Source of the DNA: Aminobacter aganoensis
Lineage (GTDB): Bacteria; Pseudomonadota; Alphaproteobacteria; Rhizobiales; Rhizobiaceae
Reading direction: 5' to 3'
Length of the DNA stretch: 64,000 bases
NCBI RefSeq assembly: GCF_014206975.1
Contig: NZ_JACHOU010000004.1
Location: 124,001-188,000, forward strand
Shown here: positions 1 to 8,203 of the stretch, one piece after another
Position numbering within the stretch: the stretch's first letter is position 1
How the letters are laid out: each line of letters starts with the position of its first letter
Translations under genes and position numbers: made by a program
Notes under the pieces: generated by a model
The model's database searches: none
What the model was told of the DNA's origin: nothing
Seen by the model: the letters and a program-made list of their open reading frames with translations, nothing else

Positions 1-943
1 CGATCGCCCGGGCCATTGTCGAGGCCGCGGCGGCGTAGAAATCGACGACATCGGCCTGTCCGACCTCGATCCCGCTCGCCCCCGTCGCCAGCGCAAACAC
101 CAGGTCGCCGTCGAACGGCGTGTGCACCGGCCAGATGGCGCGGGTGAAGCCGTCATGCGCCGCGATCGCCAGCCGCTTGGCGGCGGCCTTGGTCAACACC
201 GCGTCGGTGGCGACGATAGCGATGGTGGTGTTGGCCATGGCACTGTTTTCTTCCTCGTACTTCTTGAACACGCGGGAAGCGTCGGCAGGCATCGGCGAGG
301 GGTAGCCGAGGCCGCCGAACTCGGCGTCCAGTTCGAAGGGAGCGGCCCAGAAGTGCCTGGAGCGCCCCACCGTCACCGAACCGGTGGCATTGACGGCGAC
401 CAGCGCGCCGACCGTCACGCCATTCGGCAGCACGGTCGAGGCCGAACCCAGCCCGCCCTTGAGCCCGGCCGTCAGCGCGCCCGTGCCGGCGCCTATGGTG
501 CCAAGGGCGAATTCGCGGCCGGCAGCCTGCGCGGCGTCATATCCCAGCTCGCGATAGGGCGGGTAACGGCCCCAGTCCTTGTCGCCGCCGTTGAGCATGT
601 CGAACAGGATCGCCGCCGGCACGATCGGGATGATCTGGTCCCGAACGGCAAAGCCGATGCCTCTCTCGCGCAGTGCCGCCTGCACGCCCGAAGCGGCATC
701 GAGGCCGAAGGCCGAGCCGCCGGCAAGCGCTATCGCATTGACGGTCTCGACCGTGTTGTGCGCGTCGAGCAGGTCGGTCTCGCGTGTTCCCGGCGCGCCG
801 CCCAGCACTTGCACGGCGGCCGTCGCCGGTGTGTCGCACAGGACCACCGTCACGCCCGATTTCGCCTTTCCGTCGGCGGCATTGCCGACCCGCAGGCCGG
901 CCACGTCGGTGATCAGGCTGAGCGGCCCGGCTTTCAGCATCAT
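1..943 (-). CDS. P1 family peptidase (DmpA/BapA-type), C-terminus cut by window edge
   Basis: About 314 residues are visible with no stop before the window edge. The family self-cleaves into two chains and acts as an aminopeptidase or amidase/esterase. Visible marks are the glycine-rich GGSAFGLDAASG segment near residue 75 and the ANTTIAIVATDA segment, whose Asn238-Thr239 bond is the likely autocleavage site; Thr239 would then be the N-terminal nucleophile (Ser in DmpA). The start ATG at 943 forms an ATGA overlap with the stop of the upstream ABC binding protein, so the two are translationally coupled. Family proteins are usually 320-370 residues, so little is missing. The substrate is unknown; a link to imported peptides or amides is inferred from the coupling. 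Confidence 0.85.
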   Translation of the reverse strand, partial: MMLKAGPLSLITDVAGLRVGNAADGKAKSGVTVVLCDTPATAAVQVLGGAPGTRETDLLDAHNTVETVNAIALAGGSAFGLDAASGVQAALRERGIGFAVRDQIIPIVPAAILFDMLNGGDKDWGRYPPYRELGYDAAQAAGREFALGTIGAGTGALTAGLKGGLGSASTVLPNGVTVGALVAVNATGSVTVGRSRHFWAAPFELDAEFGGLGYPSPMPADASRVFKKYEEENSAMANTTIAIVATDAVLTKAAAKRLAIAAHDGFTRAIWPVHTPFDGDLVFALATGASGIEVGQADVVDFYAAAASTMARAI

Positions 944-2013
944 TCGGCCTCTGCGGGCTGGTAGGTTGCGCCGTCGAAGCGGAACAGGCGCAACGGGGTC
1001 TCGGCGAGGTCCCCCCTGGCGTCGAAGCGGATTTTTCCGATGGCCGTATCGAATTCGGTACCGGCCAGCACGTCCGCGACTGGCTTGCCGCCCGTTATTG
1101 CGAGATCGGCTGCGGCGCGCGCGACTTCCACCGCCGCATAGGCGGGCAGGGCGTAGCCGTCCGTCACCGCCTTTGCCGTCTCGAACGCCGCCAGCACATC
1201 GGGGCTCGCCAGGCTCGACCACTCCGGAGCCGCGATCATCAGCGTGCCCTCGGCGGGCGGGACGGTCCGGTCGGCCACGCGAAGCGTATCGCCGCCGGCA
1301 AACACGATGCCGACGCCCAGCGATGCCGCGTCGCGGCCCATCACCGCGACATCCTCGCCGTCACCGCCGACGAACACATGCGTGGCGCCGGCCTTGCGCA
1401 GCCGGCCGATTAGCGCCACCTGGTTGTCGAGCTGCGGCCTGAACGTGTCCAGGAACACCGGCTTCAACCCGGCTTGTTCCGCGCTCGCCCGGACGCTCTC
1501 GGCGAGTTCGCGGCCATAGATCGTGCCGTCGTCGACGATGGCGAACAGCTTGTCGGCCCACAGCCGCGTCAGGATCGAAGCTGCCGCCTCGCGCTCGCCG
1601 TCGCCGCGCGGTCCAAGCCTGAACACCTGCCAGCCGGTCTTGTCGCGCCGGTCGGTCAGGCTGTCGGTGCGCACGCCGACCGTGATGACGGGTATTCGTG
1701 CATCCTTGAGCACGGGCAGTGCGGCCTCGATCGCTTCGGTGCAGAGAAAGCCGGTGACGACGGCGACCTTGGCATCGACGAAGCGCTTCGCGGCATCGGC
1801 CCCGCCCTCGGCCGTGCACTGGTCGTCGGCAATCTCGAGTGCTACGCCGTCACGCGCGGCAGCCAGCGCCGCGCCGGTCCTGATCTGCTCGCCGAGAATG
1901 GCCGACGGGCCGGAAAGCGGCGCAGCAACGCCGATCTTCAACGGTTCGGCCTGGGCGGCCAGCGCCACGAGCGATGCGGCCAGGGCAGTGGCGATGGCAG
2001 TTGCGGATCGCAT
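940..2013 (-). CDS. ABC transporter substrate-binding protein, branched-chain amino acid (Leu/Ile/Val-binding) type
   Basis: A 357-residue periplasmic binding protein of the Peripla_BP_6 class. It opens with a signal peptide (MRSATAIATALAASLVALAAQA, cleavage before EPLKIG) followed by the typical LKIGVAAPLSGPSAILGEQI start of the mature domain. An in-frame ATG 66 bases upstream would add a charged stretch before the signal peptide, so I start at 2013. No permease or ATPase genes of the HAAAP family lie beside it, so either the transporter is encoded elsewhere or this is an orphan binding protein. The gene ends in an ATGA overlap with the P1 peptidase, suggesting both handle the same amide or peptide substrate. 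It diverges from the flavin reductase gene at 2167. Confidence 0.85.
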   Translation of the reverse strand: MRSATAIATALAASLVALAAQAEPLKIGVAAPLSGPSAILGEQIRTGAALAAARDGVALEIADDQCTAEGGADAAKRFVDAKVAVVTGFLCTEAIEAALPVLKDARIPVITVGVRTDSLTDRRDKTGWQVFRLGPRGDGEREAAASILTRLWADKLFAIVDDGTIYGRELAESVRASAEQAGLKPVFLDTFRPQLDNQVALIGRLRKAGATHVFVGGDGEDVAVMGRDAASLGVGIVFAGGDTLRVADRTVPPAEGTLMIAAPEWSSLASPDVLAAFETAKAVTDGYALPAYAAVEVARAAADLAITGGKPVADVLAGTEFDTAIGKIRFDARGDLAETPLRLFRFDGATYQPAEAE

Positions 2014-2166
2014 TCGGTCCAACAAAATCCTCTGCGCGCACAAGTTTACGCGATGTCTTTGACCTACTGCCTGGCCCATGCAAGCGCAATGTGCTTGTGC
2101 CCACTTGCTTGTGAGCCCAATGATGCGGGCATATATAGCGCTCAGGGTTCATTGCAGGAAAATCCG

Positions 2167-2661
2167 TTGCTGAAGAAGTTTGAAGTCGGGCCGCAGGCCT
2201 ATCGCGACGCCATGAGCCACTTTGCCGGCGCCGTTCATCTGGTGACGACCGACGGTGCAGCCGGCAGGCGCGGCGCAACCATCATCGCCGCCTGCTCGGT
2301 CTCCGACACCCCGCCGATGGTCCTGGTCTGCGTCAATCGCGAGAATCCCAAGAACGACGCCTTCGTCGAAAACGGCAATTTTGCCCTCAACACGCTGGCC
2401 GCCAGACACGAGCCGCTCGCCGTCGCCTTTTCCGGCGTCACCGGCCTGCCGCCGGAGGAGCGCTTCGCCCTTGGCGATTGGGAGGTCCTGGCCTCCGGCG
2501 CGCCGGCGCTGATCGGCGCGGTCGCGGTGTTCGACTGCGAACTGGTCGACAGCAAGGAACTGGCCACCCATCGCGTCATGTTTGGCAAGGTGACAGGCCT
2601 GCGCATCGGCGATAACCTCCGCCCGCTGATCTATCACGGCCGCAGCTACCACGTGCTGTAG
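2167..2661 (+). CDS. RutF-like flavin reductase
   Basis: A 164-residue FMN-binding split-barrel flavin reductase that would supply reduced flavin to a partner monooxygenase. Residues such as FRDAM-like YRDAMSHF, VHLVTTDG, CSVSDTPPMVLVCVNR, NTLAARHEPL and the C-terminal YHGRSYHVL match E. coli RutF segment by segment. The start is uncertain. TTG at 2167 is preceded by AGGAAA at a good distance and keeps the conserved YRDAM region; the ATG at 2212 would cut into that region. No rutA or other uracil-catabolism gene is nearby, so the partner oxygenase is not visible. Only 20 bases separate it from the MoxR gene, so it may be the first gene of that transcript. Confidence 0.85.
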   Translation: MLKKFEVGPQAYRDAMSHFAGAVHLVTTDGAAGRRGATIIAACSVSDTPPMVLVCVNRENPKNDAFVENGNFALNTLAARHEPLAVAFSGVTGLPPEERFALGDWEVLASGAPALIGAVAVFDCELVDSKELATHRVMFGKVTGLRIGDNLRPLIYHGRSYHVL

Positions 2662-2681
2662 GCCGTTTTCCCGGAATCGCC

Positions 2682-3611
2682 ATGACCGACCGCACGCCTC
2701 GTCCCATCCCGCAAACGATCGACGAGACGCTCGATCTGCTGACCGGAGCCGACTACGTCGCCGACCGGGCCCTGGCGACGGTGCTGTTTCTGTCCCTGTG
2801 CATGAACCGGCCGCTGTTTCTCGAAGGCGAGGCCGGCGTCGGCAAGACCGAGATCGCCAAGGTTCTGGCCAGCGCGCTCGGGCGCCGGCTGATCCGGCTG
2901 CAATGCTACGAGGGCCTCGACGTCTCGTCCGCCGTCTACGAATGGAACTATGCGGCGCAGATGATCGAGATCCGCATGGAGGAGGCGACAGGCAAGGTCG
3001 ACCGCTCCGACATGGAAAAGAACGTCTTCTCCGAGAAATACCTGATCCGACGTCCGGTGCTCGACGCGCTCACCGGCACGCAGGGTGCGGCCCCCGTCTT
3101 CCTCATCGACGAACTCGACCGCACCGACGAGGCCTTCGAAGCCTTCCTGCTCGAAATCCTTTCCGACTACCAGGTCACGGTGCCCGAGCTCGGCACGATC
3201 AAGGCCGAGGAGCCGCCGATCGTCATCATCACGACCAACCGCACCCGCGAGATCCATGACGCCCTCAAGCGCCGCTGCCTCTATCATTGGGTCGACTATC
3301 CCAATGCCGAGCGTGAGCTCGAGATCGTCCGCCGCAAGGTGCCGCAGGCCAACCAGCGTCTTTCCCATGAGGTCGTGCGTTTCATCCAGAGGCTGCGCGA
3401 GATCGAATTGTTCAAGGTGCCCGGCGTCGCCGAAACCATCGACTGGGCCAGCGCGCTCACCGAACTCGACAAGGTGGCGCTCGATCCCGAGACGATTTCC
3501 GACACGATCGGCGTGCTGCTCAAATACCAGGACGACATTGCGCGCATCGAACAGGGCGAAGGCCGCCGCATCCTCAACGAGGTGAAGGCGGAGCTGGCGG
3601 CGGCGGAGTAG
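2682..3611 (+). CDS. MoxR-family AAA+ ATPase (CoxD-like)
   Basis: A 309-residue AAA+ ATPase. The Walker A motif GEAGVGKT spans residues 49-56, Walker B VFLIDE about 139-144, and the sensor-1 IITTNRTRE lies near 190. CoxD-type MoxR proteins work with a VWA partner (CoxE) to mature the CuSMo active site of carbon monoxide dehydrogenase and related molybdenum hydroxylases. The CoxE-like gene follows after a 426-base repeat-bearing gap, and XdhC and MoeA/MobA-type genes come next, which supports this role over a generic MoxR chaperone. No coxMSL genes are in the window, so the client enzyme is unknown. Confidence 0.88.
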   Translation: MTDRTPRPIPQTIDETLDLLTGADYVADRALATVLFLSLCMNRPLFLEGEAGVGKTEIAKVLASALGRRLIRLQCYEGLDVSSAVYEWNYAAQMIEIRMEEATGKVDRSDMEKNVFSEKYLIRRPVLDALTGTQGAAPVFLIDELDRTDEAFEAFLLEILSDYQVTVPELGTIKAEEPPIVIITTNRTREIHDALKRRCLYHWVDYPNAERELEIVRRKVPQANQRLSHEVVRFIQRLREIELFKVPGVAETIDWASALTELDKVALDPETISDTIGVLLKYQDDIARIEQGEGRRILNEVKAELAAAE

Positions 3612-3739
3612 GTCTGATGGTGCTCCACTCGCCCGCTTCATCCGGCCGTCAGCTGGTTGAACGCGTTGGCGTGAGCCCCGTCTCGGTTCGCATTCGGTTT
3701 GGAAAAGTCAGTCCTGGGCCGGATTCGATGTCTTCGCCG

Positions 3740-3953
3740 TCACGGCATGGATTCCCGACACTCTCCGCTCGCTTTGCTCGCTCACGAGGTCGGGAATGAC
3801 GACCTTCATGACCGTCACCGCCATTCGCCGGCGCATGCCCTTGGCAGCCAATCGCAGGCGTCTGCGATTTGCGAAAACGCTTCCTCTCGCTTGTCATTCC
3901 CGACCTCGTGAGCGAGCAAAGCGAGCGGAGAGTGTCGGGAATCCATGCCGTGA
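3740..3953. repeat. Perfect 61-bp inverted repeat pair with 92-bp spacer
   Basis: The gap between the CoxD-like and CoxE-like genes (3612-4037) holds a 61-base sequence at 3740-3800 and its exact reverse complement at 3893-3953. Each arm begins CACGGCATGGATTCCCGAC and ends GGTCGGGAATGAC in the left-arm orientation. The same start-and-end design is seen in the pair at 12783-13012, so this is a dispersed rhizobial intergenic repeat. The paired arms could form a long hairpin in the transcript and separate coxD-type from coxE-type expression. I see no gene in the spacer. Confidence 0.9.
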
Positions 3954-4037
3954 TCTGAATGAAGTCCAGTCGGGTCCAATGATGATCCCATTCAGTGGCT
4001 TCGACCAGGCGGCAGCTGCAACCGGGGGCATCGCGAC

Positions 4038-5273
4038 ATGACGCCCCGTAGTGCCACCCCCGACGGCCGCATCGCCGACAATATCGTCTATTTCGCCCGC
4101 GCCTTGCGCAAGGCCGGCATGCGCGTCGGCCCGGCTTCGGTCAAGGATGCCATCGAGGCGGTGCTGGCGGCAGGCATCGGGTCGCGCGACGATTTTTACT
4201 GGACGCTGCATGCCGTTCTGGTCACCCGGCACGAGGATCACCCGACCTTCGACGAGGCCTTCCGCCTGTTCTGGAAATCGCGTGAGCTGATCGAAAAGCT
4301 GCTGGCGATGTTTTCGCCTGTCGCGCCCGACCATCGCGAAAGGCAAAAGCCGCGCGCTGCCGAAAACCGCGTTAGCCAGGCAATGTTCGAGGGTCACCAG
4401 AAAAACCAGCCGCCACGCGAAATCCCCGAGATCGAGGTCGACGCCCGCTTCACCGTCTCCGGCAACGAAATGTTGCGCGCCAAGGACTTCGCCCAGATGA
4501 GCGCCGACGAGATCACGCAGGCGCGGCGCGAGATCGCAGCGCTTCGGCTGCCTTTCGACACCGTGCGCACCCGCCGCTTCAAGCCCGACCCGCATGGCGG
4601 CAAGGTCGATCCGCGCGCCATGATGCGTGCCGCCGCCCGCACCGGCGGCCAGTTGATCCTGCCAAGATTCCGGTCGGTGCGCGAAGTGCACCCGCCTCTG
4701 GTAGTGCTGGCCGACATCTCCGGTTCGATGAGCCAGTACACACGCATCTTCCTGCATTTCCTGCACGCCCTGACCGAGAAGCGGCGGCGCGTCCACACCT
4801 TCGTCTTCGGCACCAGGCTGACCAACCTGACCCGCCAGATGCGCCACCGCGACCCCGATGCGGCGCTTGCCGACTGTTCCGCCGCGGTCAAGGACTGGTC
4901 GGGCGGCACCCGCATCGGCGACACGCTCGGCGAGTTCAACCGGCTGTGGTCGCGCCGCGTGCTCGGGCAGGGTGCCGTCGTGCTGCTGATCACCGACGGG
5001 CTCGAGCGAGACGATGTGGCCGGCCTTTCCGAGGAGATGGAGCGGCTGAAGAAATCCTGCCGCCGGCTGATCTGGCTCAATCCGCTATTGCGTTTCGACG
5101 GCTTCGAGGCGCGCGCCCGCGGCGTTCGCGCCATGCTGCCCTATGTCGACGAGTTCCGCCCGGTGCACAATCTCAATGCGCTCGGCGACCTTTGCGCGTC
5201 GCTCGGCGCGCCCGCATCGCGCCAAAGCGACCCCAGATTGTGGATGATCGACGGCCAGCGCCGGGCGGCGTAA
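4038..5273 (+). CDS. VWA domain protein, CoxE-like
   Basis: A 411-residue protein with a long N-terminal region and a von Willebrand A-like domain. The MIDAS motif is seen as LADISGSMS (Asp226, Ser228, Ser230), followed by the conserved threonine in WSGGTRIGDTL and by LLITDGLERDD. It matches the CoxE family (DUF58/VWA_CoxE), cytosolic partner of the MoxR ATPase in maturing CO dehydrogenase-type molybdenum hydroxylases. The next gene (XdhC-like) starts 18 bases downstream, so it forms one transcript with the Mo-cofactor genes that follow. It is separated from its MoxR partner by an inverted repeat. Confidence 0.88.
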   Translation: MTPRSATPDGRIADNIVYFARALRKAGMRVGPASVKDAIEAVLAAGIGSRDDFYWTLHAVLVTRHEDHPTFDEAFRLFWKSRELIEKLLAMFSPVAPDHRERQKPRAAENRVSQAMFEGHQKNQPPREIPEIEVDARFTVSGNEMLRAKDFAQMSADEITQARREIAALRLPFDTVRTRRFKPDPHGGKVDPRAMMRAAARTGGQLILPRFRSVREVHPPLVVLADISGSMSQYTRIFLHFLHALTEKRRRVHTFVFGTRLTNLTRQMRHRDPDAALADCSAAVKDWSGGTRIGDTLGEFNRLWSRRVLGQGAVVLLITDGLERDDVAGLSEEMERLKKSCRRLIWLNPLLRFDGFEARARGVRAMLPYVDEFRPVHNLNALGDLCASLGAPASRQSDPRLWMIDGQRRAA

Positions 5274-5291
5274 GGTCATGAGGGAGGTTCC

Positions 5292-5627
5292 ATGCCAAGC
5301 AAGTTTCTCGACGAAGCCCGCGATCCGCTGATCATCGCCGAAGGCTGGATGAAGGACGGCAAGGATGTCGCCATTGCCACCGTGGTCGAGACCTGGGGCT
5401 CGGCGCCGCGTCCGGTGGGCAGCCATCTCGTCATCGATGCCGAGGGCACCTTTCACGGCTCCGTTTCCGGCGGCTGTGTCGAGGGCGCGGTCATCTCCGA
5501 AGCGCTCGAAGTGATCGGCAGCGGCCAGGCGAAGATGCTTGAGTTCGGCGTTGCCGACGAGACGGCCTGGCAGGTCGGCCTGTCGTGCGGCGGCCGCATC
5601 CGCGTTTATGTCGAGCGGTTGGGCTAG
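5292..5627 (+). CDS. XdhC/CoxI-type protein, N-terminal half as a separate gene
   Basis: A 111-residue protein equal to the first domain of XdhC. It carries the conserved SVSGGCVEGAVISEA segment and a second cysteine in VGLSCGGRIRVYVE. XdhC binds molybdenum cofactor, helps its sulfuration and delivers it to xanthine dehydrogenase-type enzymes. Here the usual single protein is split: the Rossmann half is the next gene, 4 bases after this stop. The strong start is ATG 5292, preceded by GGGAGG. The split arrangement is known in CoxF/CoxI-containing clusters, so it is probably functional rather than a frameshift: both halves have their own start. Confidence 0.85.
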   Translation: MPSKFLDEARDPLIIAEGWMKDGKDVAIATVVETWGSAPRPVGSHLVIDAEGTFHGSVSGGCVEGAVISEALEVIGSGQAKMLEFGVADETAWQVGLSCGGRIRVYVERLG

Positions 5628-5631
5628 AGCG

Positions 5632-6342
5632 ATGGATCCGTTTGCACTGAAGACGCTGAACGCCGAGCGCCGCGCGCGCCGTGCCGCCATCCTGGTCACC
5701 GACATCGGGGATGGCCGCGATCGTGTCGTCAAGGAGGGCGATGTTGTCGCCGGCGATCTCGGCGAGGCGATCTCCAGGGCCTTCCGCACCGGCCTTTCCG
5801 GCACCGCCGAGGCCGAAGGCCGCCAGTTCTTCCTCAACGTTCACCTGCCGCAGCCCCGGCTGGTGGTGGTCGGCGCCGTCCATATCAGCCAGGCGCTGGC
5901 GCCCATGGCCAGGATCGCCGGCTTCCCGCTCCAGATCATCGATCCGCGCACCGCGTTTGCCAGCGACGAGCGCTTTCCCGATGTCGAACTTCGCGCCGAA
6001 TGGCCCGAGGATGTGCTGACGCACTGCCCGCTCGACCGCTATGCGGCGCTGGCGGCCGTCACCCATGATCCCAAGATCGACGATTTCGCGCTCAAGGCGG
6101 CACTCGACGCCGACTGTTTCTATGTCGGCGCGCTCGGCAGCCGCAAGACCCACGCCAAGCGTGTCGAGCGGCTCCTCAGCATGGGCGCGACGGCGGCGCA
6201 GATCGAGCGTATCAATGCGCCCATCGGCCTCGACATCGGTGCCGCCAACCCGGCCGAGATCGCGGTCGCGGTCCTGGCTCAGGTCATCGCGGCTTTCCGT
6301 TCGCGCGGCCTGGGTGCCAAAACGACAAGCGAGGCGGCGTGA
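5632..6342 (+). CDS. XdhC C-terminal Rossmann-domain protein (CoxI/CoxF-like)
   Basis: A 236-residue protein holding the XdhC Rossmann domain. Residues near 80-105 read LVVVGAVHISQALAPMARIAGF (variant of the usual GAGH motif), and the late DADCFYVGALGSRKTHAKRVERL and IGLDIGAANPAEIAVAVLAQVI segments are typical of the family. It is expected to act with the preceding small XdhC-N protein in molybdenum-cofactor insertion. It begins 4 bases after that gene and overlaps the next gene by GTGA, so all three are translated together. Confidence 0.87.
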   Translation: MDPFALKTLNAERRARRAAILVTDIGDGRDRVVKEGDVVAGDLGEAISRAFRTGLSGTAEAEGRQFFLNVHLPQPRLVVVGAVHISQALAPMARIAGFPLQIIDPRTAFASDERFPDVELRAEWPEDVLTHCPLDRYAALAAVTHDPKIDDFALKAALDADCFYVGALGSRKTHAKRVERLLSMGATAAQIERINAPIGLDIGAANPAEIAVAVLAQVIAAFRSRGLGAKTTSEAA

Positions 6343-7949
6343 AATTCGGCACGATACCTGTCGGACAGGCAGTCGGCGCGGTGCTGGCGCATTCCACCAG
6401 CGCCGACGACCGCCGCTACCGCAAGGCCCATGTCCTTGCTGCCGAAGACATCGCCATCCTTGAGGCCGCCGGCCTGACGGAGATCGTCGTTGCGGTGCTG
6501 GACCCGGGCGACCTCGGCGAGGACGAGGCCGCAGAGGCGATCGCGGCGAGCATGCGCCATCGCCACATCGAGGTGAAGCCGGCGGCGACGGGCCGGGTCA
6601 ATCTGCACGCGCTTGAAGCCGGCGTTTTCACCGTCGATGCCGGCTTGGTCGACGCCATCAACGCCATCGATCCGTCGATCACAATTGCCACGCTTGCCCG
6701 GCATGCCACCGTTGAAAAGGGCCAGATGATCGCGACCGTGAAGATCATTCCTTTCGCCGTGTCCGGCGACCTCGTGCGCCAGGCAACGGATATTTGCGCG
6801 CGCAGCGAGATCTTCGCCGTCAATCCGTTCGTGCCCAGACGCGTCGGCGTCATCCAGACGGTGCTGCCAAGCGTCAAGCCAAGCGTGCTCGACAAGACGG
6901 CGCGGCAGACCGAGCACCGGTTGGCCCGCTCGGGCAGCCGCCTGACGGCCGAGCGCCGTACCCCCCACGAAGCTTCGGCTGTCGCCGAGGCGGCGAGGGC
7001 GCTGGCCCGCGAGCACGACATGGTCGTTATCTTCGGCGCCTCGGCCCTTGCCGATTTCGACGATGTGATTCCCGCTGCCATCCGGGCGGCCGGCGGCACG
7101 GTTGTCCGTTCGGGCATGCCGGTCGATCCCGGCAATCTGCTGGTGCTCGGTCATATCGGCAACACGGCGGTCATCGGCGCGCCCGGCTGCGCCCGCAGCC
7201 CCAGGGAGAACGGCTTCGACTGGGTGCTCGACCGGCTGATTGCCGGGCTGGAGGTCACCGCTGCCGACATTGGCGGCATGGGCGTCGGCGGGCTCTTGAT
7301 GGAAATCCCGACGCGTCCGCAGCCGCGCGAGGCACCGGCCGTGCCGGTCGCGCCGAAAGTCCATGCCGTGCTGCTCGCCGCCGGCCGCTCCAGCCGCATG
7401 GGAGGGCCCAACAAGCTGCTGGCGCTGTTCCAGGGCAAGCCGCTGGTGCGTCGCACTGCCGAGCGGGTGCTTGCCTCCAGGGCCGAAGGCACTGTCGTTG
7501 TGACCGGCCACCAGGCCGCTCGCATCCGTGAGGCCATCGCCGGGCTCGACATTCCCATAGCGCACAATGCCGACTTCGCTTCCGGCCTCGCCGGTTCGCT
7601 CAAGGCGGGCGTGTCGGCACTTCCCGAGGATGCCGCCGGCGCGCTGGTCGTGCTTGGCGACATGCCCGAAGTGCTGGCGACCGACCTCGACCGGCTGATC
7701 GAGGCGTTCGAGCGGGCAGGCGGCCGTGCCGTCGTCCGCGCCACCCACGACGGCAAGCGCGGCAACCCCGTCATCCTGCCGCGGTCGCTGTTCCCTGCCG
7801 TCGCCCATCTCGAAGGCGACACCGGCGCGCGGCACCTGATCGAGAGCGAGGGTGTCGATGTCATCGACATCGAGATCGGGGCAGGGGCCGCCGTCGACGT
7901 CGACACGCCCGAGGCGCTCGAAGGTGCTGGCGGGGTGCTGCAGGATTGA
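6339..7949 (+). CDS. Fused molybdopterin-binding (MoeA/MoCF-like) and MobA/MocA-like nucleotidyltransferase
   Basis: A 536-residue two-domain protein. Residues 1-335 form a molybdopterin-binding MoCF_biosynth region (VVIFGASALADFDDVIPAAI, GMPVDPGNLLVLG, IGAPGCARSPRENGFDWVLDR). Residues 342-536 form a MobA-like NTP transferase with the signature LLAAGRSSRMGGPNK at 345-359, VVLGDMPEV and GKRGNPVILP. The fusion would join molybdate insertion or cofactor binding with CMP/GMP attachment, giving the dinucleotide cofactor used by CO dehydrogenase and xanthine dehydrogenase-type enzymes. The start is GTG, overlapping the previous stop as GTGA. It closes the cofactor maturation cluster. Confidence 0.88.
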   Translation: MKFGTIPVGQAVGAVLAHSTSADDRRYRKAHVLAAEDIAILEAAGLTEIVVAVLDPGDLGEDEAAEAIAASMRHRHIEVKPAATGRVNLHALEAGVFTVDAGLVDAINAIDPSITIATLARHATVEKGQMIATVKIIPFAVSGDLVRQATDICARSEIFAVNPFVPRRVGVIQTVLPSVKPSVLDKTARQTEHRLARSGSRLTAERRTPHEASAVAEAARALAREHDMVVIFGASALADFDDVIPAAIRAAGGTVVRSGMPVDPGNLLVLGHIGNTAVIGAPGCARSPRENGFDWVLDRLIAGLEVTAADIGGMGVGGLLMEIPTRPQPREAPAVPVAPKVHAVLLAAGRSSRMGGPNKLLALFQGKPLVRRTAERVLASRAEGTVVVTGHQAARIREAIAGLDIPIAHNADFASGLAGSLKAGVSALPEDAAGALVVLGDMPEVLATDLDRLIEAFERAGGRAVVRATHDGKRGNPVILPRSLFPAVAHLEGDTGARHLIESEGVDVIDIEIGAGAAVDVDTPEALEGAGGVLQD

Positions 7950-8021
7950 GGCTGTTGACAAACCGCCTGTCGGCTAGCCAACCCTGCGTCATGTCGATCG
8001 ATTCAGCCTTGCATTCCTTCG

Positions 8022-8176
8022 CGCCCCCCTCTGTCCTGCTGGACATCTCCCCCTCAAGGGGGGAGATCAGCAGTTGCGCGGGTGTTGCTTTCCCGACGTT
8101 GCCGAAGGGCGCGGATGCCGATGACAGCCAATCTCCCCCCTTGAGGGGGAGATTGCCGGCAGGCCAGAGGGGGGCG
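8022..8176. repeat. Rhizobial intergenic inverted-repeat element (CT-rich, palindromic arms)
   Basis: Two inverted arms, 8022-8067 and 8131-8176, each contain a palindromic core of the type ATCTCCCCCTCAAGGGG and an outer CGCCCCCCTCTG block. A 63-base spacer holds nothing recognisable. The region runs in frame into the following hydrolase gene, so this element appears to have landed at the 5' end of that gene and may supply or disturb its leader. Confidence 0.8.
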
Positions 8177-8203
8177 TCGGGCGCAAGGCTTCGCCGGCTT
8201 GCG

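Noticed and set aside
8022-8176. CRISPR or phage repeat
   Set aside because: Only two inverted arms with palindromic cores and no regular spacers; the sequence type is a rhizobial intergenic repeat.
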